From contig NZ_JAJNOD010000002.1 in assembly GCF_021044885.1 (NCBI RefSeq), positions 248,001-312,000 on the forward strand: DNA of 64,000 bases, given 5' to 3'. This document shows, one piece after another, positions 32,756-41,419 of the stretch. Numbering within the stretch: the first letter of the stretch is position 1; each line of letters begins with the position of its first letter. Below the pieces are notes generated by a model that saw nothing but the letters and a program-made list of their open reading frames with translations, ran no database searches and was not told the DNA's origin. The DNA comes from Microbacterium nymphoidis. Its GTDB lineage: Bacteria; Actinomycetota; Actinomycetes; Actinomycetales; Microbacteriaceae. The translations under genes and the position numbers were made by a program.

Positions 32756-35484
32756 GCGATCACCTCACGGGTGGAGCGGACGGATGCGAGTTCGACGGTG
32801 ACCGGGCGGGACCGGTCTGCCCGCAGGAGCACGTCGGCGACGGCGGCGGGGTACTGGCCGCCGGAGGCGGCGAGGGTGAGGGAATGACCGGCGCGTGCGG
32901 CGCGCAGCCCCGCGTCGCGGATCGTCGCGGCGGCCTGCTCACGGGCGGCGGCGGAGAGGGCGTCCAGGCCGTCGATCACCACCAGGCGCGTGCCGCCGGA
33001 GAAGGCCGTGCGCAGTGCGCGCAGCGGATCGGCGGCATCGGCGAGGAGCGCGACGCCCACGTTGGAGCGCACCCACGATCCGCGGGCCGGAAGCAGGCGC
33101 CCGAGCACCTTCACGATCCCGTCCGTCGGAGCCAGACGGCCCGCGATCGTCAGCAGCACGGCACGGTCGCCCGCCCCGCTCACGAGGAGAGTGTCATCCG
33201 CCTCCACCTGGAAGCTGACACCGGAGTAGAGCTCCGCATCCTCGTCGCGCACGGCGAGGTCCTGCGCGGCGATCACCGCGGTGGAATCGGGCGACGGCCA
33301 CTGCTCGAGCTCCTTCTCCCGGACGACCGCCTCGCCCTCGATGTCGAAGTGGGGAAGCAGCCGGTCGAGCCAGCGCGGGAACCACCACGCCTTGTCGCCG
33401 AGCAGCGCCATGATGGCCGGGGTCAGGGTCATGCGGATGAGGAAGGCGTCCACCGCGATACCGACCGCGAGGCCGAGAGCGATGGGCTTGATCGACGAGT
33501 CGCCCTCGGGGACGAAGGCCACGAACACCGCGAACATGATCAGTGCGGCCGCGGTCACCACGCGCGCCGAGGCGGAGAACCCGCTGCGAACGGAGGCGAT
33601 GGCAATGGCGCGATCCGCCCGGCGGAACCGGGTGGCGTGCACGAAGTCCTCGCGCATACGGGAGACCAGGAACACCTCGTAATCCATTGCCAGACCGAAG
33701 AGCACCCCCATCAGGACGATGGGCATGAAGGAGATCACGGGGCCGACCTTCGCCACGTGGAGGGCATCGGCCAGCCATCCCCACTCGAAGACCGCGCTGA
33801 CCACGCCGAACGCGGCGAGAACGCTCAGCAGATAGCCCACGGTGGCCTTCAGCGGCACCCAGATGGAGCGGAACACGATCATCAGCAGGATGAACGACAG
33901 ACCCACCACGAACACGCCGAAGGGCAGGAGCGCCGCGCCCAGCTTGTCGGAGATGTCGATGGCTACGGCCGTGAACCCGGTCACCGACACGTCGATGCCG
34001 TACGTGTCCTTCCACTCGTCGTGGTGCGAGCGCAGCTCGCGCACCAGGTCGGCGGTGACGGGATCGTCGGGTGCCGTCGTCGGGATGACTTGCACGATGC
34101 CGGTGTCCGCCGTCATGTTCGGCGTGGCCAGCGGGACCGCCTTGACGCCGGGGAGATCGCGGATCTCGTCGGCGAGGTCCTCCATCAGGCCCAGCGGATC
34201 GGTGGAGGTGACGATGGTGCCGGTGACGATGAGCGGGCCGTTGAAGCCGGGGCCGAACTTCTCGGCCACGAGGTCGTAGCTCTGCCGCGCCTCGGATGAA
34301 TGCGGGAGGACTCCGGCATTCGGCAGCGCGAGCGCGAGGCTTCCGGAGGGGATCGCCACGACGCCGAGTCCGACCACCACGGCGACCGTGGTGATGACGG
34401 GGTGGCGCGTGACCAGGCGCACCCAGCGCGCGGAGAAGGTGCGGCTGCGTGGGCGGGGCTTGCGCGGCGGACGACCCGCCACCTTGCCCTTGACGAAGCC
34501 GAGCAGCGCGGGCGTCATGGTGATGGCGAGGCACATTCCGATGAGCACGGCGCCGGAGGCGGCGATCCCCATCGTGGTGAGGAACGGCACGCCGGCGAAA
34601 CCGAGGCCGATGAGGGCGATGAGCACGGTGATGCCGGCGAACACCACGGCGGAACCGGCCGTGCCGGTGGCCTGCGCGGCGGACTCCTCGGGGTCGGCTC
34701 CCGCTCTGACCTGATCCTGATGTCGCGACACGATGAACAGCGAATAGTCGATGCCGACGGCGAGACCCAGCATCAGTGCCAGCAGCGGGGTGGTGGAGGA
34801 GATGGAGGTGAAGAGGGTGGCGATGAAGATGGCCGCCATGGAGATGCCGACGCCCAGGATCGCTGTCAGGAGCGGAAGTCCCGCCACCACGAACGACCGG
34901 AACGTCACGATCAGCACGAGCAGCGCGATCAGCAGCCCGACGCCCTCGGTGATGGAGATCGCGGGGATGGAGACGGCGAAGAGGTCGCCGCCGAGGAGCA
35001 CGTCCGAGCCGTCCGGAAGCTCGGTGCGCAGATCCGCTGTGATGCTTGTGAGGTCGTCCTTCGTTTGCTGCGGGACGTCGGTGGCCTGACCGTCGAACTG
35101 GAGCTGCACGATGGCGGCGGACCCGTCATCAGCGATGAGGCCGTCCACCGTCTCGCCGAACGGGTCGGTGACGGCGAGGACGCCGTCCAGCTTCTCCAGC
35201 TCGGCGATGGTCGCCTCGATCTGCGGCTTGTAGGTCTCGATGTCGGAGCCGTCGGGAACCGCCGCGATGAACTGCGCGTTGGTTCCGCTCACCTGCGGGA
35301 ACGTGCGTGAGAGCTGCTCGAGCCCGGCCTGCGACTCCGTGCCGGGAATCGAGAACGAGTTGTCCGTGCCCTTGTTCAGCATCGCGCCGCCGCCGGCGAT
35401 GCCCAGAACGAGCAGCCAGGCGATGAGAACCCGCCACGGGTGACGGTACGACCAGCGGCCGAGGGAGTAGAGCAGGGTCGACAC
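32752..35484 (-). CDS. MMPL/RND transporter with C-terminal ABC-ATPase-like domain
   Basis: A 910-residue inner-membrane exporter. Two RND halves each have a large outside loop and a span cluster; the proton-relay type segments are GLAVGIDYSLFIVSRHQDQ and GLAMDYEVFLVSRMREDF. Residues about 734-910 add a domain laid out like an ABC ATPase: LAVRDEDAELYSGVSFQVEA, then SGAGDRAVLLTIAGRL where Walker A should be but without the GKS/T, and LVVIDGLDALSAAAREQ at the Walker B position. No lysine, signature or switch histidine is seen, so ATP hydrolysis is unlikely. GTG 35484 has GGAGG upstream. Confidence 0.92.
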   Translation of the reverse strand: MSTLLYSLGRWSYRHPWRVLIAWLLVLGIAGGGAMLNKGTDNSFSIPGTESQAGLEQLSRTFPQVSGTNAQFIAAVPDGSDIETYKPQIEATIAELEKLDGVLAVTDPFGETVDGLIADDGSAAIVQLQFDGQATDVPQQTKDDLTSITADLRTELPDGSDVLLGGDLFAVSIPAISITEGVGLLIALLVLIVTFRSFVVAGLPLLTAILGVGISMAAIFIATLFTSISSTTPLLALMLGLAVGIDYSLFIVSRHQDQVRAGADPEESAAQATGTAGSAVVFAGITVLIALIGLGFAGVPFLTTMGIAASGAVLIGMCLAITMTPALLGFVKGKVAGRPPRKPRPRSRTFSARWVRLVTRHPVITTVAVVVGLGVVAIPSGSLALALPNAGVLPHSSEARQSYDLVAEKFGPGFNGPLIVTGTIVTSTDPLGLMEDLADEIRDLPGVKAVPLATPNMTADTGIVQVIPTTAPDDPVTADLVRELRSHHDEWKDTYGIDVSVTGFTAVAIDISDKLGAALLPFGVFVVGLSFILLMIVFRSIWVPLKATVGYLLSVLAAFGVVSAVFEWGWLADALHVAKVGPVISFMPIVLMGVLFGLAMDYEVFLVSRMREDFVHATRFRRADRAIAIASVRSGFSASARVVTAAALIMFAVFVAFVPEGDSSIKPIALGLAVGIAVDAFLIRMTLTPAIMALLGDKAWWFPRWLDRLLPHFDIEGEAVVREKELEQWPSPDSTAVIAAQDLAVRDEDAELYSGVSFQVEADDTLLVSGAGDRAVLLTIAGRLAPTDGIVKVLGRLLPARGSWVRSNVGVALLADAADPLRALRTAFSGGTRLVVIDGLDALSAAAREQAAATIRDAGLRAARAGHSLTLAASGGQYPAAVADVLLRADRSRPVTVELASVRSTREVIA

Positions 35485-35508
35485 TCGAGAGCCTCCAGCG
35501 ATCAGGTT

Positions 35509-35543
35509 CGATACAGTTGTGTATCGGATACAGTTATGTATCG
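35509..35543. promoter_or_regulatory. two tandem palindromic TetR operators
   Basis: CGATACAGTTGTGTATCG (35509-35526) and GGATACAGTTATGTATCG (35526-35543), both inverted repeats with arms GATACA/TGTATC, 17 bases apart. They lie between the divergent MMPL and TetR genes, on the same helical-face arrangement used by cooperative dimers. Confidence 0.75.
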
Positions 35544-35608
35544 TAACCCGATTTAGTCCGCTGTTTCTGAACGGGGGATGTGAGACTGGGAGTTCGAGAA
35601 GGAGATGC

Positions 35609-36283
35609 ATGCGCGACGAGGTCGACGGCCCGAACAATGACGTGACGGGCGAGACGAAGACCGGACGCAGCCGGGGGAACACCCGTGCCCGGCTGTTCGA
35701 GGCGGCCGCCGAGGTGTTCGGCGAGATCGGCGTCGACGCGGCGTCCGTGGAGATGATCACCGAGCGCGCCGGCTTCACCCGCGGTGCGTTCTACTCGAAC
35801 TTCGAGTCGAAGGACGACCTGTTCTTCGCGCTGGTGTCCGCGGTCTCCGATCGCAAGCTCCTCGCGGTGAGCGAGCGGGTGCGCTCCCTGGAGTCCGAGG
35901 GCCTGCGCGACATGGCCGTGGAGGAGCTGCTCGGCCGCATCCTGGACGTGATCGTCGACGAACCCGTCGCCGTGCGCCTGATGAACGAGTTCCGTACCCG
36001 CGCGATGCGCGACGAGCGTGCTGCGCAGGCGTATCTCGCCTGGCAGCACGGCATGGAGGAGCGCGTCGAGGGCATCGTCGGCGACATCGCGCGGGGGACC
36101 GGGCTGCAACTGTCGATGCAGCCCGCCGAGCTCGCGCAGATGGTGATGTTCATCTGGGAGGGCACCAGCGTTCAGGCTGTGATCGAGCGCCGCGATCAGG
36201 AGGATCTGGCCGATCAGGTCTGCCGGCGTACGGTGGCGATCATCGCGGCGCTCGTCGCTTCGCAGACCACCGGTCGCGGCTAG
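35609..36283 (+). CDS. TetR/AcrR-family regulator
   Basis: A 224-residue regulator. The N-terminal HTH reads RARLFEAAAEVFGEIGVDAASVEMITERAGFTRGAFYSNFESKDDLF; the C-terminal ligand domain is all-helical with no recognisable effector. ATG 35609 follows AGAAGGAGA; the frame is open further up but runs through the operators. It is divergent from the MMPL-YhgE operon and most likely represses that operon and itself through the paired palindromes. Confidence 0.93.
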   Translation: MRDEVDGPNNDVTGETKTGRSRGNTRARLFEAAAEVFGEIGVDAASVEMITERAGFTRGAFYSNFESKDDLFFALVSAVSDRKLLAVSERVRSLESEGLRDMAVEELLGRILDVIVDEPVAVRLMNEFRTRAMRDERAAQAYLAWQHGMEERVEGIVGDIARGTGLQLSMQPAELAQMVMFIWEGTSVQAVIERRDQEDLADQVCRRTVAIIAALVASQTTGRG

Positions 36284-36334
36284 GGTCCGCGCTCGATGAG
36301 CCGGTGATCATCACAACCGCGTGACGCGTGTGGT

Positions 36335-37312
36335 TCAGCTCTCCAGCAGGCGATAGCAGCGGGTGACGCGTTCGCGCCACCAGAGCGCGCGCCCGGCGTC
36401 GGCCGCGAGCCGCTGCAGCGCGCCCGCTTCCGGCACCACCCGCCCCGCGGGAAGGACGCCCTCACGCGGACGGGCATCGGCCACGTCGTCGCGCAGCAGG
36501 GAGGCGGTGCCGAGGCCGCAGTCGAAGTCGAGATTCGGCAGCGCCGCGGCGAGTGCCGCGCCCATGCCGATCCCGATCGCCGAGTCCAGTGCGCTGGAGA
36601 CGACCGCCGGAAGTCCCGCCTGGGCGACCACGTCCAGCGCCCGCCGGATGCCGCCGAGCGGTTGCGCCTTCACGATGAGCACGTCGGCGGCTTTCGCCCG
36701 CGCCACGGCGATCGGATCCTCCGCCTTGCGCACACTCTCGTCGGCGGCGATCAGGATGCCGGCGTACTTCACGCGCCGACGGACATCGGCCAGCTCGGCC
36801 ACGGTGGCACACGGCTGCTCCACGTACTCCAGGTCGTATTCGGCGAGCGCGTGGATCGCGCGCTCCGCTTCATCCACGTTCCACCCGGCGTTCGCATCGA
36901 CGCGGATACGCCCCTCGGGGCCCATCTCGGCACGCACGGCGCGGACGCGTTCGACGTCGTCGGCGAGCGACTGGCCTCGCTCGGCCACTTTCACCTTCGC
37001 CGTGCGGCAGCCGTCGAAGCGCGCGAGCACGGCGGCGACCTCTGAAGCGGGTACCGCGGGGACCGTGGCGTTCACCGGCACCAGGTCCCGCCGCGGCGGG
37101 GGAGCGACGTGCCAGCCGAAATCCAGCGCGCCGGCCAGCCACGACGACGCCTCCGCGTCGTCGTACTCCAGGAACGGCGAGAATTCCGTCCAGCCCGCTG
37201 GTCCTTCGAAGAGGGCGACTTCGCGCAGGTCCACTCCGCGAAAGCGCACCGCCATCGGCAGGGTGACCACGCGCATCGTGTCCAGGACCTCGGCCAGCGG
37301 TGGCAGCATCAT
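36335..37312 (-). CDS. menC: o-succinylbenzoate synthase
   Basis: Enolase-superfamily dehydratase of menaquinone synthesis that makes o-succinylbenzoate. The 325-residue protein has the catalytic lysine pair in TAKVKVAERGQ, the metal ligands in VDANAGW, VEQPC and AADESVRKAED, and the second lysine in IVKAQPLGGIRR, the pattern of actinobacterial MenC. A CAGAAT box six bases before ATG 37312 suggests a leaderless transcript. It is divergent from menB, with the 62-bp repeat array between them. Confidence 0.93.
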   Translation of the reverse strand: MMLPPLAEVLDTMRVVTLPMAVRFRGVDLREVALFEGPAGWTEFSPFLEYDDAEASSWLAGALDFGWHVAPPPRRDLVPVNATVPAVPASEVAAVLARFDGCRTAKVKVAERGQSLADDVERVRAVRAEMGPEGRIRVDANAGWNVDEAERAIHALAEYDLEYVEQPCATVAELADVRRRVKYAGILIAADESVRKAEDPIAVARAKAADVLIVKAQPLGGIRRALDVVAQAGLPAVVSSALDSAIGIGMGAALAAALPNLDFDCGLGTASLLRDDVADARPREGVLPAGRVVPEAGALQRLAADAGRALWWRERVTRCYRLLES

Positions 37313-37799
37313 GCCCCCATTCTGCCCCCGGTGTCGGGCTCCGCAACGCAGATCGCCGCGCGAGCGGGTGCCGGCGGGCGGGCGCGGCGGGCGGGCGGGC
37401 GCGGCGGGCGGGTCGCAGCGGCGCGCATCGCCGTGCTCCCGGCCTGTGGTCTCACCTTCGGTGGTCTTGGTGCTGTTGTGGCGCCGAACATGGGACCAGC
37501 TCGGCCGGTGGTCTCACTTTCGGTGGTTTTGGTGCTGTTGTGGCGCCGAATATCGGACCGGCTCGGCCGGTGGTCTCACTTTCGGCGGTTTTGGTGCTGT
37601 TGTGGCGCCGAACATGAGACCAGTTCGGCGGACGGTCCCCCATCCGGCAGCGACGGTGCTGTTGCGCTGCCGAGCATGAGACCAGTGCGTCGTGTCCAGC
37701 TGGCTGTGCTGGCGTGGCTGTCCTGCCGGTGGTGAGACTGTTCCTGGCGCCGGCGGCCGGGGGCTGAGCGGCGGGGCGCATCGCGCGGGAGGCGCGCAA
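37313..37799. other. intergenic region between menC and menB
   Basis: No supported gene. It contains a low-complexity GGCG-rich tract at about 37372-37412, the 62-bp repeat array and the menB promoter. Confidence 0.7.
37447..37694. repeat. four tandem 62-bp hairpin units
   Basis: Units begin at 37447, 37509, 37571 and 37633, exactly 62 bases apart. Each can fold: TGGTCTCA pairs with TGAGACCA or TGGGACCA, and inside it TTCGGCG pairs with CGCCGAA around a conserved TTGGTGCTGTTG loop. Unit four is diverged but its inner arms changed together (CGGCAGCG with CGCTGCCG). No gene spans the array. Confidence 0.88.
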
Positions 37800-37805
37800 T
37801 AGGCT
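37800..37805 (+). promoter_or_regulatory. -10 box, leaderless menB start
   Basis: TAGGCT, then GGAGGC, then ATG 37812. The GGAGG could alternatively be a ribosome site if transcription begins further upstream. Confidence 0.55.
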
Positions 37806-37811
37806 GGAGGC

Positions 37812-38726
37812 ATGAGTGCGCTGCCGAACGTCTCGGACATCTTCGACCCGGAGGCGTGGGTCCTTGCCCCCGGCGCCGCCGACTACTCCGACATCACCGC
37901 CCACACGTCCGTCGACGGCCGCATCGCGCGCATCGCCTTCGACCGGCCGCAGGTGCGCAATGCGTTTCGTCCTCATACGGTCGACGAGCTGTACCGGGCG
38001 CTGGACATCGCGCGTCAGGACCCGCGGATCGGCGTGGTGCTGCTCACCGGCAACGGCCCGTCCGCCAAGGATGGTGGCTGGGCGTTCTGCTCCGGCGGCG
38101 ACCAGCGCATCCGTGGTCGCGACGGCTACAAGTACTCGGAGGACGAGACCGCCGTGCACGATCCCGCACGCGCGGGGCGCCTGCACATCCTCGAGGTCCA
38201 GCGCCTGATCCGCTTCATGCCCAAGGTCGTCATCGCGGTGATCCCGGGATGGGCCGCAGGCGGTGGTCACTCCCTGCACATCGTCTGCGACCTCTCGATC
38301 GCCTCTCGGGAGCACGGTCGTTTCAAGCAGACCGACGCCGATGTGGGCTCGTTCGACGCCGGCTACGGCTCGGCGTACATGGCGCGGCAGGTGGGGCAGA
38401 AGGTGGCGCGCGAGGTGTTCTTCCTCGCCGAGGAGTATTCCGCTCAGCGCGCGTACGAGATCGGCGCCGTCAACCGTGTCGTCGATCACGCCGATCTCGA
38501 GCGCGAGGCCATCGCGATGGCACGGACCATTCTCGGGAAGTCGCCCACAGCGATCCGCATGCTGAAGTTCGCGTTCAACGCGGTCGACGACGGCATGGTG
38601 GGCCAGCAGGTCTTCGCCGGTGAGGCCACGCGGCTCGCGTACGGCACCGATGAAGCCGTGGAAGGACGCGACAGCTTCCTGGAGAAGCGCGATCCGGACT
38701 GGTCCGCCTTCCCCTACCACTACTGA
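37812..38726 (+). CDS. menB: 1,4-dihydroxy-2-naphthoyl-CoA synthase
   Basis: Crotonase-fold enzyme that closes the naphthoquinone ring in menaquinone synthesis. The 304-residue protein has SGGDQRIRGRDGYKY, the oxyanion segment GWAAGGGHSLHIVCDLSIAS and the MenB-specific TDADVGSFDAGYGSAYMARQVG. Length agrees with actinobacterial MenB (about 300). Its stop overlaps the menE start, so menB and menE form an operon. Confidence 0.96.
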   Translation: MSALPNVSDIFDPEAWVLAPGAADYSDITAHTSVDGRIARIAFDRPQVRNAFRPHTVDELYRALDIARQDPRIGVVLLTGNGPSAKDGGWAFCSGGDQRIRGRDGYKYSEDETAVHDPARAGRLHILEVQRLIRFMPKVVIAVIPGWAAGGGHSLHIVCDLSIASREHGRFKQTDADVGSFDAGYGSAYMARQVGQKVAREVFFLAEEYSAQRAYEIGAVNRVVDHADLEREAIAMARTILGKSPTAIRMLKFAFNAVDDGMVGQQVFAGEATRLAYGTDEAVEGRDSFLEKRDPDWSAFPYHY

Positions 38727-39862
38727 TGTCCGCGCTCTTCCTCCCCTCAGCCACCCCGGCGGCCCAGGTCGTCACCGCGGCGCGCTGTGCGATGAACGGC
38801 ACGGGTCCCGTGCTGGCGCTCGGGGCTCCGGTGGCCGACGACGCCGTACTGCCGGCCGGCACCATCGCCGTGGTGACCACGTCGGGATCCAGCGGAGTGC
38901 CCAAGAGCGTGATCCTGTCGCGATCGGCGCTCACGGCTTCCGCGATGGCCACCGCCGACCGGCTCGGTGCGGGGGAGTGGATGCTGACGCTTCCTCCCAC
39001 CTATGTCGCCGGACTGCAGGTGATCATCCGGTCGCTGGTGCAGGGTCACGATCCCGTGGTGCTCGACGGTCACTTCAGTCCCGACGCGTTCGTGGACACC
39101 GCGGGGCGGATGCACGCGACGGCCGACGGAGCGCCGGTGCCGCGTTTCGTGTCGCTGGTGCCGGCACAGCTGCAGACGCTGCTCGACGCCGCGGACGATC
39201 CGGCGGTCGCGGGCACCGGGCGATCGTTTCGGGCCATGCTCGTGGGAGGTCAGGCCGTCGCGCCGGCGCTGCTGGAACGCGCCCGCGAAGAAGGCTGGCG
39301 AATCGTGCGGACCTACGGATCGACGGAGACCAGCGGTGGCTGCGTGTACGACGGCCGTGCCCTGGATCGCGTGAGCCTGCGCATCGTGGATGGAGAGCTG
39401 CAGGTGGCCGGACCGACGCTCGCCGATGGTTATCTCGGCGAGCCGGAACGCACCGACGCAGTGTTCCTCACCGACGCCGACGGCATCCGCTGGTACCGCA
39501 CGGGGGATGCGGCTGAGCTCACCGACGACGGCGTCCTCAGCATCACCGGACGACTGGACAACGTCATCATCTCGGGCGGCGTGAACGTGTCGCTGGATCG
39601 CGTCGAGCGCGTGGTCCGCGCAATTCCCGGGTTCGAGGACGTGGTCGTCGTGGGGGCGGCTCACGAACGGTGGGGGCAGGTGCCGGTGGTGGTGACCGCG
39701 CACACCGAGCATGCCGACGCCCTCGCGCGTGTACGCGACGCCGTGGAGGCGGAGGTGGGCGTCGCCGGGCGGCCGGACCGGATCGTGCCGGTCGCGGAGA
39801 TCCCGCTCCTCGCCTCCGGAAAGCCTGACCGCCGGGTGCTCACCGCTCTTGTCGCGAGGTGA
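38726..39862 (+). CDS. menE: o-succinylbenzoate--CoA ligase
   Basis: Acyl-adenylating enzyme that activates o-succinylbenzoate for MenB. The 378-residue protein is compact but typical of actinomycetes. Motifs: AMP loop TTSGSSGVPKSVILS, RTYGSTETSGGCVYDG, YRTGDAAELTDDG and the C-terminal catalytic lysine in LLASGKPDRRVL. The ATG overlaps the menB stop by one base. Confidence 0.94.
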   Translation: MSALFLPSATPAAQVVTAARCAMNGTGPVLALGAPVADDAVLPAGTIAVVTTSGSSGVPKSVILSRSALTASAMATADRLGAGEWMLTLPPTYVAGLQVIIRSLVQGHDPVVLDGHFSPDAFVDTAGRMHATADGAPVPRFVSLVPAQLQTLLDAADDPAVAGTGRSFRAMLVGGQAVAPALLERAREEGWRIVRTYGSTETSGGCVYDGRALDRVSLRIVDGELQVAGPTLADGYLGEPERTDAVFLTDADGIRWYRTGDAAELTDDGVLSITGRLDNVIISGGVNVSLDRVERVVRAIPGFEDVVVVGAAHERWGQVPVVVTAHTEHADALARVRDAVEAEVGVAGRPDRIVPVAEIPLLASGKPDRRVLTALVAR

Positions 39863-39939
39863 CGAGGCATTCCACGCGGGGGACGGGTCGCTCAGGGCTG
39901 ATCCATAGCGCCCGCATCGATCGTCCACGGCGTGGTCGA

Positions 39940-39945
39940 TAGGAT
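39940..39945 (+). promoter_or_regulatory. -10 box upstream of menA
   Basis: TAGGAT eight bases before GTG 39954; a leaderless or almost leaderless menA mRNA. Confidence 0.5.
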
Positions 39946-39953
39946 CGAGGGTT

Positions 39954-40925
39954 GTGAGCAGCACCTCGAAGAAGTCCCGCGCCGCCCGCGGCCGATCGGG
40001 CAACCCGGCCAAGAAACCGCTGGCCCAGGTCACCCCCGCCACCTTCGGCGACTGGGTGGGTGCCGCGCGCCTGCGAACCCTGCCGCTGGCCATCGCGCCC
40101 GTCGTGATCGGCACCGGTGCGGCGAAGCTGGCCACCTTCGATTTCCACTGGGTGATCGCGCTCGCGTGCCTGGCCGTGGCCGTGCTGCTGCAGATCGGCG
40201 TGAACTACGCGAACGACTACAGCGACGGCATCCGCGGCACGGACGACTTCCGCGTCGGCCCCGCGCGACTGACCGGTGCCGGCAAGGCGAAACCGCGCAC
40301 GGTGCTCGTGGTCTCCCTCACCTTCTTCGCGCTCGCGGCCCTCGCCGGCCTCGCCATAGTGATCCGCACCCAGCAGTGGTGGCTGCTCGCCGTGGGTGCC
40401 GTGTGCATCGTCGCGGCCTGGTTCTACACCGGCGGCAAGCGCCCCTACGGCTATGCGGGGCTCGGCGAGCTCTTCGTCTTCGTGTTCTTCGGCCTCGTCG
40501 CAACGCTCGGCACCACGTGGGTGCAGGCCCTCATGCTCCCGCAGGAGGCGTGGTTCGGTGCCGTCGCCGCCGGCTTCCTGGCCTGCGCGGTGCTTCTCGC
40601 CAACAACCTGCGAGACATCGACCAGGATCGTCTGGCGGGCAAGCGCACGCTGACGGTGCGCATCGGCAAGCGCGCCACCCAGGTGCTGTTCACGGTGCTG
40701 ATCGTGCTGGCGCTGCTGATCGCGGCATTCCTCGCGCTGTTCTACCCGATCGCCTGGCTCGCGCTCATGTCGCTGCTGGCGTCTGGCCCCGCCATCGTGA
40801 TCGTATGGATGTACCGCAAGCCCGGCGAGCTCGTGATCGCGCTCGCCCTGGTGTCGCTGTCAGCTCTCATCTACGCCGGCGCCCTGTTCTGGGCCTTCTG
40901 GGGCATCCCCGCCGCCGCGGCGTGA
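39954..40925 (+). CDS. menA: 1,4-dihydroxy-2-naphthoate polyprenyltransferase
   Basis: UbiA-superfamily membrane prenyltransferase that joins the polyprenyl tail to dihydroxynaphthoate. The 323-residue protein has a hydrophilic head of about 35 residues and eight to nine spans. Aspartate motifs for metal-diphosphate are NYANDYSDGIRGTDD and NNLRDIDQDRLAGKRTL. It is transcribed alone, about 90 bases after menE. Confidence 0.95.
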   Translation: MSSTSKKSRAARGRSGNPAKKPLAQVTPATFGDWVGAARLRTLPLAIAPVVIGTGAAKLATFDFHWVIALACLAVAVLLQIGVNYANDYSDGIRGTDDFRVGPARLTGAGKAKPRTVLVVSLTFFALAALAGLAIVIRTQQWWLLAVGAVCIVAAWFYTGGKRPYGYAGLGELFVFVFFGLVATLGTTWVQALMLPQEAWFGAVAAGFLACAVLLANNLRDIDQDRLAGKRTLTVRIGKRATQVLFTVLIVLALLIAAFLALFYPIAWLALMSLLASGPAIVIVWMYRKPGELVIALALVSLSALIYAGALFWAFWGIPAAAA

Positions 40926-40937
40926 TCGGGTGGGCTC

Positions 40938-41024
40938 TGTCGTGAATCCATGATCATGCGCTCAACGTATGAGGCATTCGCTGAATCCCTCATGAACTCG
41001 GCGCGGGGTCATGGATCCACGACA
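40938..41024. repeat. 87-bp nested inverted repeat
   Basis: Outer arms 40938-40953 and 41009-41024 match over 16 bp with one mismatch (TGTCGTGAATCCATGA); inner arms ATGAGG/CCTCAT at 40969-40974 and 40988-40993. It lies downstream of menA and may act as a terminator or be a small mobile-element relic. Confidence 0.6.
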
Positions 41025-41046
41025 CGGACCGCGGGTCGCCATGAAA

Positions 41047-41073
41047 AATGCCCGGAGCAAGACTCCGGGCATT
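41047..41073 (-). terminator. terminator of DUF4229 gene
   Basis: Stem AATGCCCGGAG/CTCCGGGCATT with a 5-base loop; read on the minus strand it is followed by TTTTTCAT. Confidence 0.85.
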
Positions 41074-41086
41074 GACGGGCTGAACG

Positions 41087-41347
41087 TCAGTCCTCGGTGA
41101 GCTGGTCCTCGATGTCCTCGTCGGCCACGCCGCGCTTGCGGGCACGTCGTTCGCCCATGTTCGCGGTCGCCTCGCTGAGTGGACGGCGCAGGAACAGGAT
41201 CGACAGGCTCATACCGATCAGCGCGGCGAAGATGGCGGAGAGCCAGTACCACTCCCGCAGGATCGGGAACAGCATCATGATGCCGAACGGCACCAGGAAG
41301 GCCAGGAGCCGCAGCACCGTGTACGTCAGAAGGGGAGGCAGCTTCAC
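41087..41347 (-). CDS. DUF4229 small membrane protein
   Basis: An 86-residue actinobacterial DUF4229 protein of unknown function. Two spans (LTYTVLRLLAFLVPFGIMMLF and YWLSAIFAALIGMSLSILFLR) precede a charged tail rich in Arg, then Asp/Glu. Genes of this family commonly sit among menaquinone genes, as here between menA and menD. GTG 41347 lies six bases after a TAGACT box, indicating a leaderless mRNA. Confidence 0.87.
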   Translation of the reverse strand: MKLPPLLTYTVLRLLAFLVPFGIMMLFPILREWYWLSAIFAALIGMSLSILFLRRPLSEATANMGERRARKRGVADEDIEDQLTED

Positions 41348-41353
41348 CCCGAC

Positions 41354-41359
41354 AGTCTA
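41354..41359 (-). promoter_or_regulatory. -10 box of DUF4229 gene
   Basis: TAGACT on the minus strand; spacer GTCGGG; GTG at 41347. Confidence 0.6.
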
Positions 41360-41407
41360 GAGGCGAACGCTGAACGGGCCCTCAGCCCGCTCACCGCTCG
41401 ACCTGCC

Positions 41408-41413
41408 TAGGAT
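41408..41413 (+). promoter_or_regulatory. -10 box of PLDc_N gene
   Basis: TAGGAT; spacer GGAGGC; GTG at 41420. Only about 50 bases separate it from the divergent DUF4229 promoter. Confidence 0.6.
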
Positions 41414-41419
41414 GGAGGC

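Noticed and set aside
35485..35778. 98-codon extension of the MMPL gene
   Set aside because: It would run through the TetR operators and the divergent TetR gene; GTG 35484 has a strong GGAGG.
37300..37735. Frames over the 62-bp repeats that look like a repeated GGFGAVVAPN protein
   Set aside because: The peptide repeat simply mirrors the DNA hairpin repeat; no start signals, and several frames are open at once.
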